Below are positions 26,750 to 35,224 of a stretch of 64,000 nt of DNA, piece by piece; within the stretch, counting starts at the first letter, position 1, and the number at the start of each line of letters is the position of its first letter. This DNA is from Photobacterium sanctipauli (GTDB lineage: Bacteria > Pseudomonadota > Gammaproteobacteria > Enterobacterales > Vibrionaceae), in assembly GCF_003026495.1 (NCBI RefSeq), contig NZ_PYMA01000016.1, forward strand, positions 1-64,000, written 5' to 3'. Made by a program: the position numbers and the translations under genes. The notes under the pieces are model-generated. The model had not been told where the DNA came from and made no database searches. It saw only the letters and a list, made by a program, of their open reading frames with translations.

Positions 26750-27304
26750 GACTTAAGACCTTATTAAATACTGTCCTTAACCGGAGCAAGACGATGTATT
26801 GTAATGATTTATTGATATAAGAAAAGCAAAAACGTGTGCTGGATCTCATTTTTGTAACTATACATGACTGCTTTACGCTTATCTATCAATGTTTTAAGCA
26901 ACTCATGCCTTTAGTGTAAAAATTCTAACCAGCGCTCAAAAATGACGCTTTATTCAGCTGGAATCTATTTTTCAGCGTACACATGTTCGCGTAATCTTAT
27001 TATTTCCATGACATCTCAGCTAACACGTGTTCATTATTTCTAGCTTACACCTGTTCGCGGTTTACAAATAAAGACGGAGTCGATGGTAGCAAAAAAATAC
27101 ACTATTTTTTTACGACCTTAAAACAAATTAATCATAGTCCAAAATAAGCATTGTTTCCTGAATGTAGGTAAAATTATTAGACATCCCAACCTAAACTTAT
27201 CACTTGGCTTAGCCATTAATCATAATGTTTCTCATTTGAGAGAAAAAGAAAGCCACCTCTGACCAACTACGCTTACTGTGGGCGTTCATCAAGGTGTTTC
27301 GATT
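26750..27304. promoter_or_regulatory. Divergent intergenic region with three ACACNTGTTC repeats
   Basis: This AT-rich stretch of 555 bases holds no ORF. Three copies of ACACnTGTTC begin at 26979, 27023 and 27047; two extend to TTCGCG. They are close to palindromic around ACA-n-TGT and may be sites for an unknown regulator of the MaoC gene or the serine hydrolase. Confidence 0.4.
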
Positions 27305-28423
27305 GTGAGCAAATGGTTTAGGCTAGCTAGTTTTGTCTTATTGCTGACATTTTCTAATTTCAGTGCAGCCGCCAAGCATGATGAGATCGCACTGAATCTC
27401 GATAAATACGTTAAGAATGCGGTTAAAAAGGGCATACCCGGAGCATCGCTGGCTGTTGTGATTGACGGTAACATCCGCTTGTTACGCGGCTACGGGGTGA
27501 CCAAAAAAGGGGGCTCCCAGAAGATAAATTCCGCGACTGTCTTTCCTCTGGCGTCAATTTCAAAGACTTTTGCTTCGGCAGCCGTCTCTATCCTTGTTGA
27601 TAAAGGCATACTGGAATGGGATACCCATGTAGTGCCGTACCTCGATAATATTGAGTTCAGCGATGCTGAAATGGGCAGCGAGGTGACATTAAGGCATTTG
27701 CTATCCCATACCACTGGGCTTGTGCCACAGGCGTATTCAGATCTTCTTGAAGATAACGTGAAATACTCGCGTATCCTGCAGATGCTTGATAGGGTGAAGT
27801 TTGTTTGCGAACCGGGTAATTGTTATGGCTACCAGAACATTGTCTATAACCTAAGTGCAGATATGCTTAAACTCGCAGCGGGTATGGATTATCCCACCTT
27901 TGTAAAAGAGCAGGTGTTTATTCCTCTAGAGATGGATCATGCATCGTACGGGCTTGAGCAGTTCAAGGCAGAGAAAAATCGGGTGGTGCCACACGTAAAG
28001 GTGAAGTCAGGATATGCGCCAGTTAAGCCTGCGCCTTATTACTACCGTGTACCGGCTGCAGCTGGGGTGAACGCCAGCGCTCAGGACTTAGCCAAATGGA
28101 TGCTGGCGCAATTTGGCTATAACCCAACCGTATTAAAGCCAGCGTCTTTAGAGCTGATGCACAAGCCCCACATAAGGGCCAATCAGTATCGCTACCGAGC
28201 AAAATTAAGCAATGTGTATTATGGCTTGGGTTGGCGTACCTTTGATTATAAAAAGATGACCGGGTTTATTCATCATGGTGGCTGGGTGAAAGGCATTCGT
28301 ACCGAGATGCTGTTTAATCGAGATACCAAAACGGGCATTGTTTTTCTGACTAATTGTGAAACCGATGTCGCCCGTGATATCGTGTTGCACTTCTTAAAGC
28401 TCTACCAAGAGCACTATGGTTAG
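27305..28423 (+). CDS. Exported serine hydrolase, class C beta-lactamase fold
   Basis: The 372-residue product (GTG 27305, preceded by AAGGTG) has a signal peptide ending near FSAAA-KHDE. The catalytic SxxK motif is SISK at residues 84-87, the second motif is the tyrosine in GYQNIVYN, and the third is HHGGWVKG near the C-terminus (in place of KTG). This fold includes AmpC, DD-peptidases and esterases. The HGG third motif is common in non-beta-lactamase members, so a peptidase or esterase role is more likely than antibiotic hydrolysis. GTG 27278 would add nine residues. Confidence 0.75.
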   Translation: MSKWFRLASFVLLLTFSNFSAAAKHDEIALNLDKYVKNAVKKGIPGASLAVVIDGNIRLLRGYGVTKKGGSQKINSATVFPLASISKTFASAAVSILVDKGILEWDTHVVPYLDNIEFSDAEMGSEVTLRHLLSHTTGLVPQAYSDLLEDNVKYSRILQMLDRVKFVCEPGNCYGYQNIVYNLSADMLKLAAGMDYPTFVKEQVFIPLEMDHASYGLEQFKAEKNRVVPHVKVKSGYAPVKPAPYYYRVPAAAGVNASAQDLAKWMLAQFGYNPTVLKPASLELMHKPHIRANQYRYRAKLSNVYYGLGWRTFDYKKMTGFIHHGGWVKGIRTEMLFNRDTKTGIVFLTNCETDVARDIVLHFLKLYQEHYG

Positions 28424-28449
28424 CCATCATTTAAACAGAGAGTATCCAA

Positions 28450-28674
28450 ATGGGTAAAAAGCGTAAGCTGCAGCTCGTCGAAGCTGGGCAGCACGACATA
28501 CAACAAAGCCAAGAAACTGAGCTTGGTCGTGGAACGATTAAAGACAACGCGTTGAAAGCGGCGGTAACGAGCCAGTTGTTTAGAACTCGCGTGGTGAAAG
28601 CGAAGAAAGGGAAGGGCAGCTTTCAGAGAAAGGGCAAGCACGCAGGACGAGAGTCCTATTCAATGGCAGCTTAA
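28450..28674 (+). CDS. arfA: Alternative ribosome-rescue factor ArfA
   Basis: The 74-residue product carries the ArfA core 'GTIKDNALKAAVTSQLFRTR' followed by 'VVKAKKGKGSFQRKGKHAGR', very close to the E. coli pattern (IKDNAIEALL, KGKGSYMRKGKH). ArfA binds the empty mRNA channel of ribosomes stalled without a stop codon and recruits RF2. The first 25 residues are a variable extension. The stop codon sits in the loop of a strong hairpin (see 28652-28710), as expected for this self-limiting gene. Confidence 0.9.
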   Translation: MGKKRKLQLVEAGQHDIQQSQETELGRGTIKDNALKAAVTSQLFRTRVVKAKKGKGSFQRKGKHAGRESYSMAA

Positions 28675-28710
28675 CGATACGGTATTAGCTGCTATTGCAT
28701 AGGACTTTTT
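28652..28710 (+). terminator. ArfA hairpin: terminator and likely RNase III site around the stop codon
   Basis: The arms 28652-28671 and 28687-28706 pair over 20 positions with one mismatch and one G-U pair; the TAA stop lies in the loop (28672-28686) and a T-run follows. In E. coli, truncated non-stop arfA mRNA is made by termination and RNase III cleavage in such a hairpin, so that ArfA is made only when tmRNA fails. The same arrangement is visible here. Confidence 0.8.
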
Positions 28711-28723
28711 CGTTGCTTAAGTT

Positions 28724-28758
28724 TTACTCCTTACTCCTTACTCCTTACTCCTTACTCC
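28724..28758. repeat. Tandem repeat, 5 x TTACTCC
   Basis: Five perfect 7-base units. On the minus strand the last codons and the stop of the flavoprotein gene lie inside the repeat. Confidence 0.95.
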
Positions 28759-29425
28759 ACCTTTCACCGTAGGCGGTACTGTAATCAGGCTTTGGTATCA
28801 CATCCGCTAGTCCAGCGTCAGCTTTCAGTGGTCCAATTTTGGTCTGATAAGGGATATAGCCCGCCCAAGCAGGCACATCCAGATCTTCGGTATCATCGTT
28901 TACTTCACCATTGCTGATTTTTACAGAAGCTTCGGTTAATGGCAGTTTCAGCACCATCGTTGCCATGAGCTCTTTGGGATTGCTAAGCCGTATATCCTGT
29001 GTTCGGCCTGGCGCAATTTGTTCGATGAAGTGATTGAGCAATAGGTCTTTCTCACTATTATCATTAACCTGCTCGAATTGGCCGAACACTACGGCTGAGC
29101 GGTAATGGGCACTGTGGTGAAAGGCAGAGCGTGCCAGCACCCAGCCGTCAAACAAAGTGAAGGTTAGGCAGGTTTGGCCGCCATGTTTCAGGTTGCGCAG
29201 AAGACGGCTGTTGTTGGCGCCATGAATATACACATTGTCGTCTACTCGCCATGCCAGCATTGGAATAACGACAGGCCCTGACTCCTCAATAATGGCTATA
29301 TGGGCAACCATGCTCTCATCAATGATCTGATAAAGCTGTTCATGGTCGAATACAGCTTTGTGGGCACCTTTCTTAATTTCTGTTCGCTTGGTCTTGGAAA
29401 GCATTGTTCTACCTTGTTCTTGCAT
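28745..29425 (-). CDS. Pyridoxamine 5'-phosphate oxidase-family (flavin-binding) protein
   Basis: The 226-residue product has a split-barrel FMN-binding domain: 'YQIIDESMVAHIAIIEESGP', 'IPMLAWRVDDNVYIHGANNS' and 'TCLTFTLFDGWVLARSAFHH'. The group includes nitroimidazole-reductase-like (NimA) proteins. It is divergent from a MocR/PdxR regulator, a common pairing. The C-terminus (WSKE-stop) is encoded by the heptamer repeat. ATG 29404 (MLSKTKRTE) is an alternative start. Confidence 0.75.
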   Translation of the reverse strand: MQEQGRTMLSKTKRTEIKKGAHKAVFDHEQLYQIIDESMVAHIAIIEESGPVVIPMLAWRVDDNVYIHGANNSRLLRNLKHGGQTCLTFTLFDGWVLARSAFHHSAHYRSAVVFGQFEQVNDNSEKDLLLNHFIEQIAPGRTQDIRLSNPKELMATMVLKLPLTEASVKISNGEVNDDTEDLDVPAWAGYIPYQTKIGPLKADAGLADVIPKPDYSTAYGERWSKE

Positions 29426-29448
29426 GCGGATAATTGAAATTTAAAACC

Positions 29449-29476
29449 AAACTGGTATGTTTTTTAGTGCCAGTTT
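29449..29476. promoter_or_regulatory. Inverted repeat in the divergent promoter of the MocR regulator
   Basis: AAACTGG (29449-29455) and CCAGTTT (29470-29476) form a perfect repeat with 14 bases between, in the 61-base gap between the divergent genes. It is a probable site for the MocR-type protein. Confidence 0.5.
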
Positions 29477-29486
29477 TTAATAAATA

Positions 29487-30932
29487 GTGGATCCAGTTAT
29501 GCAGATGATAGAGGTGGGTGATTTGACGTTGAGTCCTGGTAAGGGCTCTAGGCAAAGCAAACTCTTTCATGCCATACGTAGCAAGATAGTGAGTGGATTA
29601 TGGTCGAATGGTGGCAAGTTGCCTTCAACCCGCAAGTTGGCGCAAGAGCTGTCTTTAAGTCGTAACACTGTGATTGCGGCCTACGAGCAACTGGCGGCAG
29701 AAGGGTATATAGAAAGCCGACTGGGTTCTGGTTTTTACGTAGCCGTTGAGCTACCAGAGCAGTATATCGACGCCAATATTACCCCAACAGGCAAAGTACC
29801 GCAGACACCACACCTGAATGTTAACGCACCGTTTGCACCGGGTGTGCCTGATCTGGCTCAGTTCCCCCACGCGAAGTGGCAAAGGTTGCTACAATGCCAT
29901 TCTTCTCTCACTTCTTTACTTGGGAGCCAGGATATTCAGGGTAGTAAAGAGCTTCGTATTAGGCTGGCAGATTATCTTGCATCAAGCCGTTCGGTTGTAT
30001 GTAACTCCAATCGAATCATTATTACCTCTGGCGCTCAACAAGCCCTGTCCATAGCGGTAATGGCAACATTGAAACAATCAGATAGCATTCTGATGGAGCA
30101 GCCGGGTTATACCCAGATGGACAAAATCATTGCATTGCTAGGTTTGGACAAACAGGGGGTGAGGGTGCACGAGAAACAGGGCGTCGATATCGACGCGATT
30201 CTGCAAAGCCGATCACAGGCGGTTTATATTACGCCGAGTAATCAATACCCAATGGGCACAGCCATAACCACAGAAAAGAGGCTAAAGCTCATTGAGTGGG
30301 CAATGGCAGGTAACCGATGGATCATCGAAGATGATTATGACAGTGAATTTCAGTTTGCTCATCGACCATATACCAGTTTGCAGGGTCTAGCTGGCCAGAT
30401 GGGGATGGACGGCCAAGTTTTGTATATAGGCTCGTTCAGTAAAGTGATGTTCAACAGTTTAAGGATTGGCTACTTGGTTGTGCCTGAGCATTTGGTTGAA
30501 CCGTGCTTGATGATTAAAGACGCCTTATCGGGTGACACGCCTGGCCACACACAGGCGGCATTGGCTGATTTTATCCTTGAAGGTGACTTGTTACGCCACA
30601 TACGCAAGATGCGCCGGCTCTATCAAGATAAGTATCAGCAGATCGTACGCTCCATTGAGTACTATTTGGGTCAGCATGTCGAGGTTATCAGCCAACCAGC
30701 TGGGCTGCATGTCACACTTAAATGGCAGCAGGGGATCGATGAACAAACGTGGGTCTCCCGAGCCAAAGAAGCGGGCATTATCATGCGGCCGTTGGCTTAT
30801 TATGAGCACCTGCATAATGAGAATGTAAGGTCGTGGCACAGTGTAGTGCTTGGTTATGGCAACGTCGCGCTTGGCGACATCGACAGCCTTATAAGTTCGC
30901 TTGCCATGCTGTTTCATGCCAAGAAAAAATAG
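29487..30932 (+). CDS. MocR/PdxR-like regulator (GntR HTH fused to aminotransferase domain)
   Basis: The 481-residue product has an N-terminal winged helix (RSKIVSGLWSNGGKLPSTRK, then 'LSLSRNTVIAAYEQLAAEGY') and a type I PLP aminotransferase-like domain with 'ITSGAQQALSIA', 'EDDYDSEFQF' and the PLP lysine in 'YIGSFSKVMFNSLRIGYLV'. These proteins sense PLP or an amine and control the adjacent gene. GTG 29487 is taken as start; ATG 29499 is also possible. Confidence 0.85.
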   Translation: MDPVMQMIEVGDLTLSPGKGSRQSKLFHAIRSKIVSGLWSNGGKLPSTRKLAQELSLSRNTVIAAYEQLAAEGYIESRLGSGFYVAVELPEQYIDANITPTGKVPQTPHLNVNAPFAPGVPDLAQFPHAKWQRLLQCHSSLTSLLGSQDIQGSKELRIRLADYLASSRSVVCNSNRIIITSGAQQALSIAVMATLKQSDSILMEQPGYTQMDKIIALLGLDKQGVRVHEKQGVDIDAILQSRSQAVYITPSNQYPMGTAITTEKRLKLIEWAMAGNRWIIEDDYDSEFQFAHRPYTSLQGLAGQMGMDGQVLYIGSFSKVMFNSLRIGYLVVPEHLVEPCLMIKDALSGDTPGHTQAALADFILEGDLLRHIRKMRRLYQDKYQQIVRSIEYYLGQHVEVISQPAGLHVTLKWQQGIDEQTWVSRAKEAGIIMRPLAYYEHLHNENVRSWHSVVLGYGNVALGDIDSLISSLAMLFHAKKK

Positions 30933-31053
30933 CTACCGAAGCATGTTTAAGCTGTTACGGCATACTCTGTCCTTAATGTTTGCACATTTTCTCCCAATTC
31001 CTTCCATATTCAACTCGTATCATTAATTCAACTAAACAACACGAGGCAGAGTG

Positions 31054-31263
31054 ATGTTATTGAAGTTGATAGGTTGTATTTGTTTATTCGTCCTATGTGG
31101 ATGCCAAAATGAAAACAGGCAAAAACTTGAAAGCCGCTCATACCGTGCCGTAACGGTGAAGGTGCCTGAAATCATTCCAGATTGTGAGTGTTTCGATAGT
31201 CTCGGAAAAATGATCAGCTGTAAGCTGCTTGGAAAATTCCATATAGAAGAGTGTGTAGATTAA
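31054..31263 (+). CDS. Small putative lipoprotein
   Basis: The 69-residue product (ATG 31054 preceded by GAGGCAGAG) has a signal-like N-terminus LLKLIGCICLFVLCGCQ; the last Cys may be lipidated, though the -2 Cys is unusual. The rest is hydrophilic with three more cysteines (CECF, SCKLL, EECVD). Unknown function. Confidence 0.5.
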   Translation: MLLKLIGCICLFVLCGCQNENRQKLESRSYRAVTVKVPEIIPDCECFDSLGKMISCKLLGKFHIEECVD

Positions 31264-31275
31264 CAGGGAATCGTT

Positions 31276-31437
31276 ATGACAAAGTATATTGCCTTATTGG
31301 TATCATTTTTCAGCATTTACCTTGCTGTAGAACTTGCAGACATATTAATGATTACCTTCTCATTAATAGGCTATTTTACGATTATTTTTGGCTTTATTAT
31401 TGATTCTGTCACCAATCAAAAAAAAGATCTACATTGA
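31276..31437 (+). CDS. Small membrane protein
   Basis: The 53-residue product starts at ATG 31276 after AGGGAA. It starts MTKYIALLVSFFSIYLAVEL and has two hydrophobic segments separated by 'ADIL', with a basic tail (NQKKDLH). It lies twelve bases after the small lipoprotein, so probably in one unit. Unknown function. Confidence 0.55.
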   Translation: MTKYIALLVSFFSIYLAVELADILMITFSLIGYFTIIFGFIIDSVTNQKKDLH

Positions 31438-31532
31438 ATCTGAAGGCACTTAATAGTGAAGAGTGGTTCAGCCAGAAAATTAGCCAACCTAATTAGTTTC
31501 TTTTGATACTAATTGCAGTCAAGGATGAAAAC

Positions 31533-31709
31533 ATGAAGTACCTCGCATTAATACTATCTCTTTTTTGTGTGCTAATTTCACTGCTATTGAAAGAAAAAGC
31601 CATAACTGGCTTATTTATAATTGGTTTTGCGCTGTTAGTTATCGTTGCGGCAAAAGAAGCTGTTAGTTTAAGAAAGATGAAAAAGCAAACTTACTTTATA
31701 TTTTATTAA
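31533..31709 (+). CDS. Small two-segment membrane protein
   Basis: The 58-residue product (ATG 31533 preceded by AAGGAT) has two hydrophobic helices (YLALILSLFCVLISLLL and LFIIGFALLVIVAA) and a basic end (LRKMKKQ). It resembles the preceding small gene in size and layout; both may act at the membrane near the two-component system. Unknown function. Confidence 0.55.
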   Translation: MKYLALILSLFCVLISLLLKEKAITGLFIIGFALLVIVAAKEAVSLRKMKKQTYFIFY

Positions 31710-31800
31710 CCATCTTAATAACCACATATAAACAGTGTCTAATTGTTGAGCTCTGTCTATTATAATTAGAACAATTTGATTGGTTGTTGAGAGTCATGAA

Positions 31801-33381
31801 ATGGATGCTATGATTCGTTCCTTAATATTGGCGATACAAAACCATATCCGCTTTCGGGCTATTTTAATGATAGTGGCGACAACATTGGTAGGTTCAATAA
31901 CGCTTATCATGTTAACTAAAATAACGATGAAAGAAGGTTTTCTGCGCTATGTAAACAGTGAAGAGCAAGCGCGCGTTGAAAAGCTAACTGTTCAGTTGGA
32001 AAAGTATTTACCGGCCTATTTAGAAAGCGGTAGTAATCCATATAATTGGTGGCCACGACTAGTTAATTCCACATTGCCTGAAGGCGCTGAACACTGGCAA
32101 CGGCCTGAATCACCGTTAAGTTCAAATTTTAAAGAACACAGTGCACTTAGGGGGGATAACCTATATCACTATACCATGATGTCTATGCGACCCTTCATGC
32201 CAGGAAGGGAAAGCGAAAGCTACTTTGCTAACGTGAGTTTTGATACCGATTATCATCGCCCTCCTAGAGGGGATTCATCAGCATTTGAGCATCGTTTAAT
32301 GCTACTAGACGGCGATAAAAATCATATCATCGGTGCTCATCACCATCCTAATGAAATATTGTACCCGATATACTCAAATAACAAGGTCATTGCTTATTTA
32401 GGCCATACTCCACACCAAAAGCTATTAGAAGCGACAGAAGTACAATTCGTTCAAGACTTTAACGGTAGTTTATTATGGATTTGGGTCATATCTTGTGGAG
32501 TGACATTAGCAATGGCATACCCTTGGGCGCATGGGTTAATAAAAACAATAGAGTCATTTAATTCAAGTGTTCGTCAGTTAACCTTAGGTACATATAAAAC
32601 GCGACTTCCTATCAAACGGCGTGATGAACTCGGTCATTTAGCATGTGATATTAATCATTTGGCCAAAGTGTTGGAGCAAAATGAAAAAGCCCGCCAGCAA
32701 TGGATTGCTGATATTTCCCATGAATTAAGAAACCCGCTGGCAATAATGCAAGCAGAAGTAGAAGCGGTTCAAGATGGTGTGCGTGAAAATAGTGATGCAA
32801 CAATAAAATCATTACACTACAACGTGATACATCTTTCGCATTTAGTTAATGATCTTTATGAACTCTCTTTAAGTGATATTGGTGCTTTAAGCTACAATAA
32901 AATCAAGGCATCACCCTTATCCATGCTCGAGCAGAGTGTAGAGTTATATCGAGACGCTTTTGAAGAAAAGCAACTTACTTTTGGCCTCTATTATGAAGGA
33001 GAGGCTGAATCGATGAGAAATCTGTTAATAGACTTAGATCAAAACCGAATTCAGCAATTATTTTCAAACTTAATTAAAAACTCGTTGAAGTATACCGACA
33101 GCGGGGGTGGTTTGGATATTAGGGCGCAGATGATTGGTGAGCATAAACTCATTATTTCCTTTAGTGACTCTGCGCCAGGCTTATCGGATAGTGAACTTTC
33201 ACAGATTTTTGAGCGACTATACAGAACAGACCGATCTCGTACGAGACAAAATAATAACGGTGCGGGGTTGGGTTTGGCGATATGCAATAACATTGCTGAT
33301 GCACATGGCATGACGTTATCTGCAGAGCATTCTTCAATGGGTGGTGTGTGTATGAAGTTGGTTATCCGCAAGGAAGTTTAA
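31801..33381 (+). CDS. Sensor histidine kinase, BaeS-like
   Basis: The 526-residue kinase (ATG 31801; TTG/GTG starts upstream are less likely) has two membrane helices (near residues 20-40 and 215-240) flanking a periplasmic domain of about 170 residues. A HAMP segment follows, then the H-box ADISHELRNPLAIM with His307, the N-box NLIKNSLKYT, 'FSDSAPGL' and the G-box GAGLGLAICNNIA. BaeS-type kinases sense envelope stress and toxic compounds. The partner regulator follows at once, and an efflux system lies nearby. Confidence 0.85.
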   Translation: MDAMIRSLILAIQNHIRFRAILMIVATTLVGSITLIMLTKITMKEGFLRYVNSEEQARVEKLTVQLEKYLPAYLESGSNPYNWWPRLVNSTLPEGAEHWQRPESPLSSNFKEHSALRGDNLYHYTMMSMRPFMPGRESESYFANVSFDTDYHRPPRGDSSAFEHRLMLLDGDKNHIIGAHHHPNEILYPIYSNNKVIAYLGHTPHQKLLEATEVQFVQDFNGSLLWIWVISCGVTLAMAYPWAHGLIKTIESFNSSVRQLTLGTYKTRLPIKRRDELGHLACDINHLAKVLEQNEKARQQWIADISHELRNPLAIMQAEVEAVQDGVRENSDATIKSLHYNVIHLSHLVNDLYELSLSDIGALSYNKIKASPLSMLEQSVELYRDAFEEKQLTFGLYYEGEAESMRNLLIDLDQNRIQQLFSNLIKNSLKYTDSGGGLDIRAQMIGEHKLIISFSDSAPGLSDSELSQIFERLYRTDRSRTRQNNNGAGLGLAICNNIADAHGMTLSAEHSSMGGVCMKLVIRKEV

Positions 33382-33382
33382 T

Positions 33383-34081
33383 ATGAACGATCATGTTTTA
33401 GTTGTAGAGGATGAGATACAGCTAGCAACCTTAACTGAAGACTATTTGAAAGCCTCAGGCTTTCAAACCAGTGCCCTTTATGAAGGATTATCGGTGGTGG
33501 AGTGGGTTAAAACCCATAGTCCAGATTTGATATTGCTCGATAGCATGCTGCCCGGCAAAGATGGTGTCGAGATATGTAAGGAAATACGCCAGTTTTCCCA
33601 AGTCCCGATCATCATGGTGACAGCAAAAATTGATGAAATAGACAGGCTGCTAGGCTTGGAAATCGGCTCCGATGATTATATCTGCAAGCCTTGTAGCTTA
33701 AGGGAAGTGGTCGCGAGGGTGAAAGCAGTGCTGCGCCGCCATGCCTTAGTACCTGAAAATCTAATCCAATCTGCAGAATCGAATAGTGAACCCGATATCA
33801 TCCTGCAGCTAGATAAAACCCGCTATAAAGCCAAGTTACGGGGTAGGGAGCTAGACTTAACCGCGGTAGAGTTTGCCATGCTAGATATACTATCAGCCTC
33901 ACCTGGGCGAGTGTATTCACGGGGCCAGTTAATGGAGGCCATCTACCGCGATAACCGTATCGTCAGCGAGCGAACAATCGACAGCCACATTAAGAAATTG
34001 CGCAAGAAGTTTACCGAAGTCCAACCCGATTATGAGCTAATTCACTCTGTATACGGGGCAGGGTATAAGCTGGAGTATTGA
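33383..34081 (+). CDS. OmpR-family response regulator, BaeR-like
   Basis: The 232-residue product has a receiver domain with phosphorylation site Asp53 (LILLDSMLPGKDG), 'VTAKIDEIDRLLGLEIGSDD' and the conserved Lys in 'ICKPCSLREVV'. The winged-helix C-domain has 'LTAVEFAMLDIL', 'GRVYSRGQLMEAIY' and 'ERTIDSHIKKLRKK'. It begins one base after the kinase stop (coupled). It likely drives efflux or envelope genes. Confidence 0.87.
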   Translation: MNDHVLVVEDEIQLATLTEDYLKASGFQTSALYEGLSVVEWVKTHSPDLILLDSMLPGKDGVEICKEIRQFSQVPIIMVTAKIDEIDRLLGLEIGSDDYICKPCSLREVVARVKAVLRRHALVPENLIQSAESNSEPDIILQLDKTRYKAKLRGRELDLTAVEFAMLDILSASPGRVYSRGQLMEAIYRDNRIVSERTIDSHIKKLRKKFTEVQPDYELIHSVYGAGYKLEY

Positions 34082-34146
34082 TATATTAACTCCCATATTC
34101 TTAAGCTGGTCATGGTGATCAACACCATTGTTAATCATGGCCGGCC

Positions 34147-34872
34147 TTATCTCATTCCACGCTGCTGAAGGATCTTTTCAATTTCGGTGAGTTCTGCGCT
34201 AGAGACGGGCGCTTTCCAAGGGTAGCCATTGGTCATACGAACCGTTGCTTTAATCAAAGGGTGATCGAGAGGCAGTGCTGGGCTAGCGTCGGTACCTTCT
34301 TCAATTTGGTAGGAATCATGATGGTGATTGGTGATTTGCGGAAAGCCAACATTAATCGCCCACTGCAAAAGCATAAATTCTCGGATCAGGGCTTCTTCTT
34401 CGTCAGCGGCGCACAACAACTCGTTATCGATAACGGCTTGTTTTAGCGCACCTTCAAAACAGTGGTGGATATCGTTAGAAACGCCATTTAGCTTACTCAG
34501 CCACTTCTCAGAAGCTTTTGCCAGTAAGTCTTTGCTGTTAAGCAAGGTCATAAGCTGGTAGCCAAAAGGGTACAAATACATGGCTTCTTGAGAAACAAGG
34601 TTGATGGCGACAATTTTTGTTGGAAGTGAAAACGGCAGTGCTAGCACTTCTTCAATCACATTGGCGGCACGTTGTTCCAAGCGAACCGAAAGGGCAACTA
34701 AAACGTCTTCTTTAGATTGGATATGCTTATACACCGATCCCATCGATAGGCCAGCATGTTTGGCAATGGCAGACATTTTGAAGTCGATGAGCGAGCTTTC
34801 AAGAATGCATTGCGCAGCAGCATCCAAAATTAGCTGTTCTTGTTCGGCGATAGAGTACTTCGGTGCAGGCAT
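34147..34872 (-). CDS. TetR-family regulator of the RND efflux operon
   Basis: The 241-residue product has an N-terminal helix-turn-helix (ILDAAAQCILESSLIDFKMS, then 'AIAKHAGLSMGSVYKHIQSKEDVL') typical of TetR proteins and a helical ligand domain. It is divergent from the membrane-fusion protein gene. ATTCGAAT elements occur just upstream of its own start and upstream of the efflux genes, implying that it represses both. Confidence 0.85.
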   Translation of the reverse strand: MPAPKYSIAEQEQLILDAAAQCILESSLIDFKMSAIAKHAGLSMGSVYKHIQSKEDVLVALSVRLEQRAANVIEEVLALPFSLPTKIVAINLVSQEAMYLYPFGYQLMTLLNSKDLLAKASEKWLSKLNGVSNDIHHCFEGALKQAVIDNELLCAADEEEALIREFMLLQWAINVGFPQITNHHHDSYQIEEGTDASPALPLDHPLIKATVRMTNGYPWKAPVSSAELTEIEKILQQRGMR

Positions 34873-34883
34873 AAGGTATCTTT

Positions 34884-34902
34884 ATTCGAATGATATTCGT
34901 AA
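34884..34902. promoter_or_regulatory. TetR operator candidate at the regulator's own promoter
   Basis: ATTCGAAT (34884-34891) is followed 11 bases on by ATTCGTAA (34895-34902), the same motif and spacing as the triplet before the efflux genes. Confidence 0.6.
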
Positions 34903-35116
34903 AGATGCTAATGAATCCAAACAGATGAGTCAACATTAAACGGCTTGGCTGTTATTAATTTGCTTAACAAGTCAACAAGTATAATTTCACTTTTATTCTT
35001 GATGCATTATCTTCTTGTTATTGAAGAATAATTCATATTCTCTGGTATCAATTTCCTTCCGATTTTAGTCTTGAGTAGTTTGACATCGAAAACCGACAAA
35101 ACTAGCATTTAACTTG

Positions 35117-35146
35117 ATTCGAATAATATTCGAATATAATTCGAAT
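35117..35146. promoter_or_regulatory. Triple ATTCGAAT operator before the RND efflux genes
   Basis: Three perfect palindromes ATTCGAAT start at 35117, 35128 and 35139, exactly 11 bases apart (one helical turn). They lie about 80-110 bases before the efflux gene start in a 350-base intergenic region that has no ORF. They are the likely binding sites of the adjacent TetR protein. Confidence 0.7.
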
Positions 35147-35224
35147 GCAATTCTTGTGTTGGTTGAGAGTAGTCATTGCGAGTAATGGACTTCTCAATGT
35201 TGGTTTTAGAAAGACGGTGAAATT

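Noticed and set aside
28724-28758. CRISPR-like repeats
   Set aside because: The units are contiguous 7-mers without spacers, so this is a simple tandem repeat.
34082-34146. Terminator between the response regulator and tetR
   Set aside because: GGTCATG/CATGGCC can pair weakly, but the loop is long and no T-tract follows.
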